From NCBI GenBank assembly GCA_029204225.1, contig CM055098.1:48323247-48387246 (forward strand): DNA of 64,000 nt, read 5' to 3'. Each line of letters begins with the position of its first letter. Position 1 is the stretch's first letter. The notes beneath the pieces are model-generated. The model was not told where the DNA came from, searched no databases, and saw nothing but the letters and a program-made list of their open reading frames with translations. The DNA is from Diphasiastrum complanatum (Eukaryota > Streptophyta > Lycopodiopsida > Lycopodiales > Lycopodiaceae). Below are positions 61,460 through 64,000 of this stretch, one piece after another. Both the position numbers and the translations under genes were made by a program.

Positions 61460-62968
61460 AAGATTTGTTAACTCAGCAAGTATCTGTCAAAACAATACTT
61501 GATCGTATGCCATTCTCCGCAGCTTCTGTCTAATGTGCAAAAGTCGATCAATAACAAGGAGGTGATATGCAAATTGAGTAGGTGCTGGCTTGCGAAACTC
61601 CAAGACACCGTATGTCTGGAATATGCCAAGAACCCTCCTCTTTTTAGATACAAATCTAACTTAAAAGGAGGCCACAATAGTGATCTGTCTAACCCATGGA
61701 AGTCTCCTAATATCATGCATCTGTAAATTGAGGCAATGCGCTGTGCAAGGAGTCCACACGATCGTGGGGAACTCTGCCATCACCAAAAACCCCATGCGTT
61801 TGTAGTTGGAGGCGTTATCAGTCACCACCTGAACCACATTGGCAGGGCCAAGCTCAAGTATCGCTCATGGATAATGCTATAAATGTACTCTGCTGTAGTC
61901 GCTGATGCATTCATTGCTCGTCAGAACATAGTGCCCATGCAACAAGAGATCAGGATGTTAATCACTGGTCGACTGCGAACGTCTGTCCAACCATCGTACA
62001 TGATAGAGCAAACGTCTGCTAAGCCCCTTTGAGGATCTCAAGCTGGTCTGTGAGGTGTTCACTTGCTCTCTAAGGCAAGTGGTGCGAAGTAGCTTTGCAG
62101 TGGGTCGTGTGAAAGAAGGATCTATGGCAGCTATAGCTGCCACAACATCCCTGAAGACTCGAGTGTCGGTGATGGAGAATGGTAGGTTCAGGTTATAAAA
62201 CATCTGAGAAATTGCATTTGATGCATTCTTCTGGGCCGTCTGCCTGACACTCTGTGGGATAGTGTGCTGTCTAAGATTAACCCATGGGCGAGGTGGTATG
62301 GTGTGAGTGGACGTGCAATGGAGGGTGATGCTGCTATGGTAAATGCTGTGCAAGGACCTGGGTTGTTTGCTGCACTTGATGGAACAGATAGGTCTGACAT
62401 GGAGGAAGGTGGGTGTGCAGGACCTTCAAACTCCCCATCATCGAACATGTCCTTTGATGGCTCACCAAGGAGGGGTGTGGGGTCCCTCAATCTCTGAAAG
62501 AGGCCACCTAGTGGGCCCTCTGGATGTGCGGCTGCAGAAGGGTGTGTAGATGTGGCTGGTGGTCTATGTGATGAAGAGGGCCTGGCTGATGGTGGAGGTC
62601 TATGTGAGAAGGAGGGCACATGAGGTGGTGGAGGTGCAAAAGCGGCTGGTGGTCTATGTGATGAAGAGGGCACAGAGGCTGGGGGAGGTGCAAGTGGAGG
62701 TGCTCAACTAGTCGATGGAGTTGTGGTAGGAGCGGCTGGTGCCGTATGGCCATGTGTCGTGACGCTTGTCCCAATACAGAGGTGCTTGCGCAACTTCTGC
62801 CCTAGTAGCCCCTTGCAAATGGGCTTTAGACCTGGTTAGGTTCCCCGACCTCTCCTCTCCATAATATCGACAACGCCATTGCCTGGCTCCTATGCCAGTA
62901 TGCAACTGTCCCTCAACCATGTCTACCTCCCCCACAATGACGTTAAAAGGAACTACACAAAAGACCAA
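61460..62968 (-). pseudogene. hAT-family transposase (BED finger plus DUF659) pseudogene
   Basis: The minus strand begins with a BED-finger-like segment near 62880 (QWRCRYYGEERSGNLTRSKAHLQG; the second Cys reads Tyr). A Ser/Pro/His-rich stretch with imperfect repeats follows, then ASNAISQMFYNLNLPFSITD and VFRDVVAAIAAIDPSFTRPT (DUF659 start). After frame breaks it reads VVQVVTDNASNYKRMGFLV, VWTPCTAHCLNLQMHDI and, further on, LLVIDRLLHIRQKLRRMAYD (near 61500). The dimerisation domain is missing. A cut-and-paste transposase of the plant hAT superfamily, inactive here. Confidence 0.82.
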
Positions 62969-63126
62969 TTAAAAAAGACTAGACAAAAAACGTAATTTTC
63001 TTTCACAAACTATGATATCAAAACGAAAAAAAAAAACAAACAGTATCCAACACTTTCAAATATCCTTTGATAGACAGTGACATGCATTATTGTAGACCCT
63101 AAATCCTAAAAATCGAAAACTTATGA

Positions 63127-63729
63127 AGGTCACCCATAGAACTAATGAACCGTTATCGGTTCACCACGGTTCTGAGAACCGTACAGTGAACCGTATGGTT
63201 CTTAAAATTTTTTGCCCAGAACTGTGGTGAACCGTACTGAATAATTAATTAATTAATTTTTTTTTTTGGTTTCGCCCCCAAAAATAACCCAAAAATATGC
63301 AAAAAAAGGGCCAAAATAATCTGTGAAATCTGTGAATTCTGTGAAATCGTCTGTGTATCATCTGTCAAATGACTTAAATCATCTGTATCATCTGTGAAAT
63401 CATCTGTATCATCTGTCAAATCATCTGCACACCATGTGAAATCTGTGAAATCCGTCAAATCAGTGATGAATTCAGATGATTTCACATCTGTCAAATTATC
63501 TGTATCATATGTCAAATCATCTGTACATCATGTGAAATCTGTCAAATCTGTATCATCTGTGAAATCTATGAAATCTATGAAATCATCTGTGAAATCTGTG
63601 AATTTGGAAATTAATTAATTATTTAATTAAATAGAGGAACCGTACCAAGGTTCAAGGAACCGTGGTACAGTTCCTTCCACGGTTCCCAGGATCCACGGTT
63701 CTGGGAACCGTGGGTTCTATGAGGTCACC
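63127..63729. mobile_element. hAT-like non-autonomous foldback element (MITE) with 8-bp target duplication
   Basis: AGGTCACC occurs at 63127-63134 and 63722-63729. The 587-bp insert between begins CATAGAAC and ends GTTCTATG, a perfect 8-bp terminal inverted repeat. Inside each end are many direct and inverted copies of GAACCGT/ACGGTTC, then TTAATTAATTAA arms, giving a long potential stem-loop. The centre is a CATCTGTGAAAT/CATCTGTATCAT minisatellite (63310-63605). No transposase is encoded. An 8-bp duplication is typical of hAT elements. Confidence 0.85.
63310..63605. repeat. ATCTGT(G/C)AAATC minisatellite inside the MITE
   Basis: Repeats of CATCTGTGAAAT, CATCTGTATCAT and CATCTGTCAAAT in variable order, about 12-bp periodicity. 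Open frames on both strands here are artefacts of the periodicity. Confidence 0.85.
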
Positions 63730-64000
63730 ACATCCCAGTGACTTGGCCATTTCAGAAATTACAAGTAAAAGCTATAACAACAAGTTATTAAAAAAGCAGT
63801 AAAAGAAAACTCTAATCAAGTTCTATTTTTTGTTGATATGAAAGTTTGTCTTGTATTGTGTTGTTTGGGTTGTCTCATGATTTGATGGTCAACATTCTCC
63901 TCGTTGACTTTTTTAAAGGATTCTAGTCACTTTAATATGAATTTGTGGCATTCAATACATGCTGTTCCAAAAGATTGAGGATTTAAGTCACAAAGTTTTG
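63730..64000. other. No feature seen
   Basis: Short AT-rich flank to the window edge with no recognisable coding sequence or repeat partner. Confidence 0.4.

Noticed and set aside
63249-63618. Periodic Asp/Thr-rich and Val-Lys-Ser-rich frames on both strands
   Set aside because: Both are translations of the 12-bp minisatellite inside the MITE.

Overview
This is a piece of nuclear genome from a land plant with a large, repeat-rich genome. The evidence is: Ty1/copia elements primed by initiator-Met tRNA (TGGTATCAGAGCC), a chromodomain Ty3/gypsy element, Tat/Athila-like gag and primer-site remnants, a decayed plant-type hAT (DUF659) transposase, long (GA)n tracts, and one spliced host gene with plant-like GT-AG introns. 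The lineage cannot be fixed from the window; a fern or gymnosperm would fit the density of old nested retroelements.

Layout. 1-4720: a decayed gypsy-type gag on the minus strand, split by a deleted copia element (963-4406). 4740-8245: an A-rich GCGAAAAA array holding a solo LTR (5481-6355, 5-bp target duplication GCGAA), then 1.6 kb of a degenerate CGGTCGAGATTTGA array. 8246-16256: LTR fragments of two families (here called A and B), a copia protease scrap, an unrecognised decayed ORF, and a truncated plus-strand copia gag-protease-integrase. 16257-31780: an older minus-strand LTR element split by two later insertions. One is an intact copia (18239-24396; 682-bp LTRs I could not tell apart, target duplication GAAGG, one 1322-codon gag-pol). 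The other is a 5.1-kb LARD-like element (24845-29990) with no coding capacity, whose polypurine region and LTR start match those of the chromovirus further right. 31790-39280: a decayed two-part ORF, LTRs of families B and A in the opposite orientation to the first set, copia integrase and gypsy protease/RT pieces, then an LTR and leader containing four hairpin-forming repeats. 39282-42136: a gag-protease frame with six in-frame stops, mostly TAG, and no frameshift in its main part. 42137-46600: AT-rich, non-coding, with short repeats.

46699-48291 is the only convincing host gene: the first three exons of a HINT3-like HIT-family protein with an unusually long (about 330 aa) N-terminal extension. 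The exon with the catalytic histidine triad is not in the window, so the next intron is probably very long and filled by the following elements. These are a frameshifted copia (49322-54277), a copia RT scrap, a minus-strand chromovirus with internal deletion (55269-60397), a GTGCCGT palindrome cluster, an RNase H scrap, a hAT transposase pseudogene (61460-62968) and a 587-bp hAT-like foldback MITE with an 8-bp target duplication (63127-63729).

Only the 18.2-24.4 kb copia looks able to encode a working retrotransposition machinery; it could act on itself. The LARD and the MITE look dependent on enzymes supplied by relatives elsewhere.
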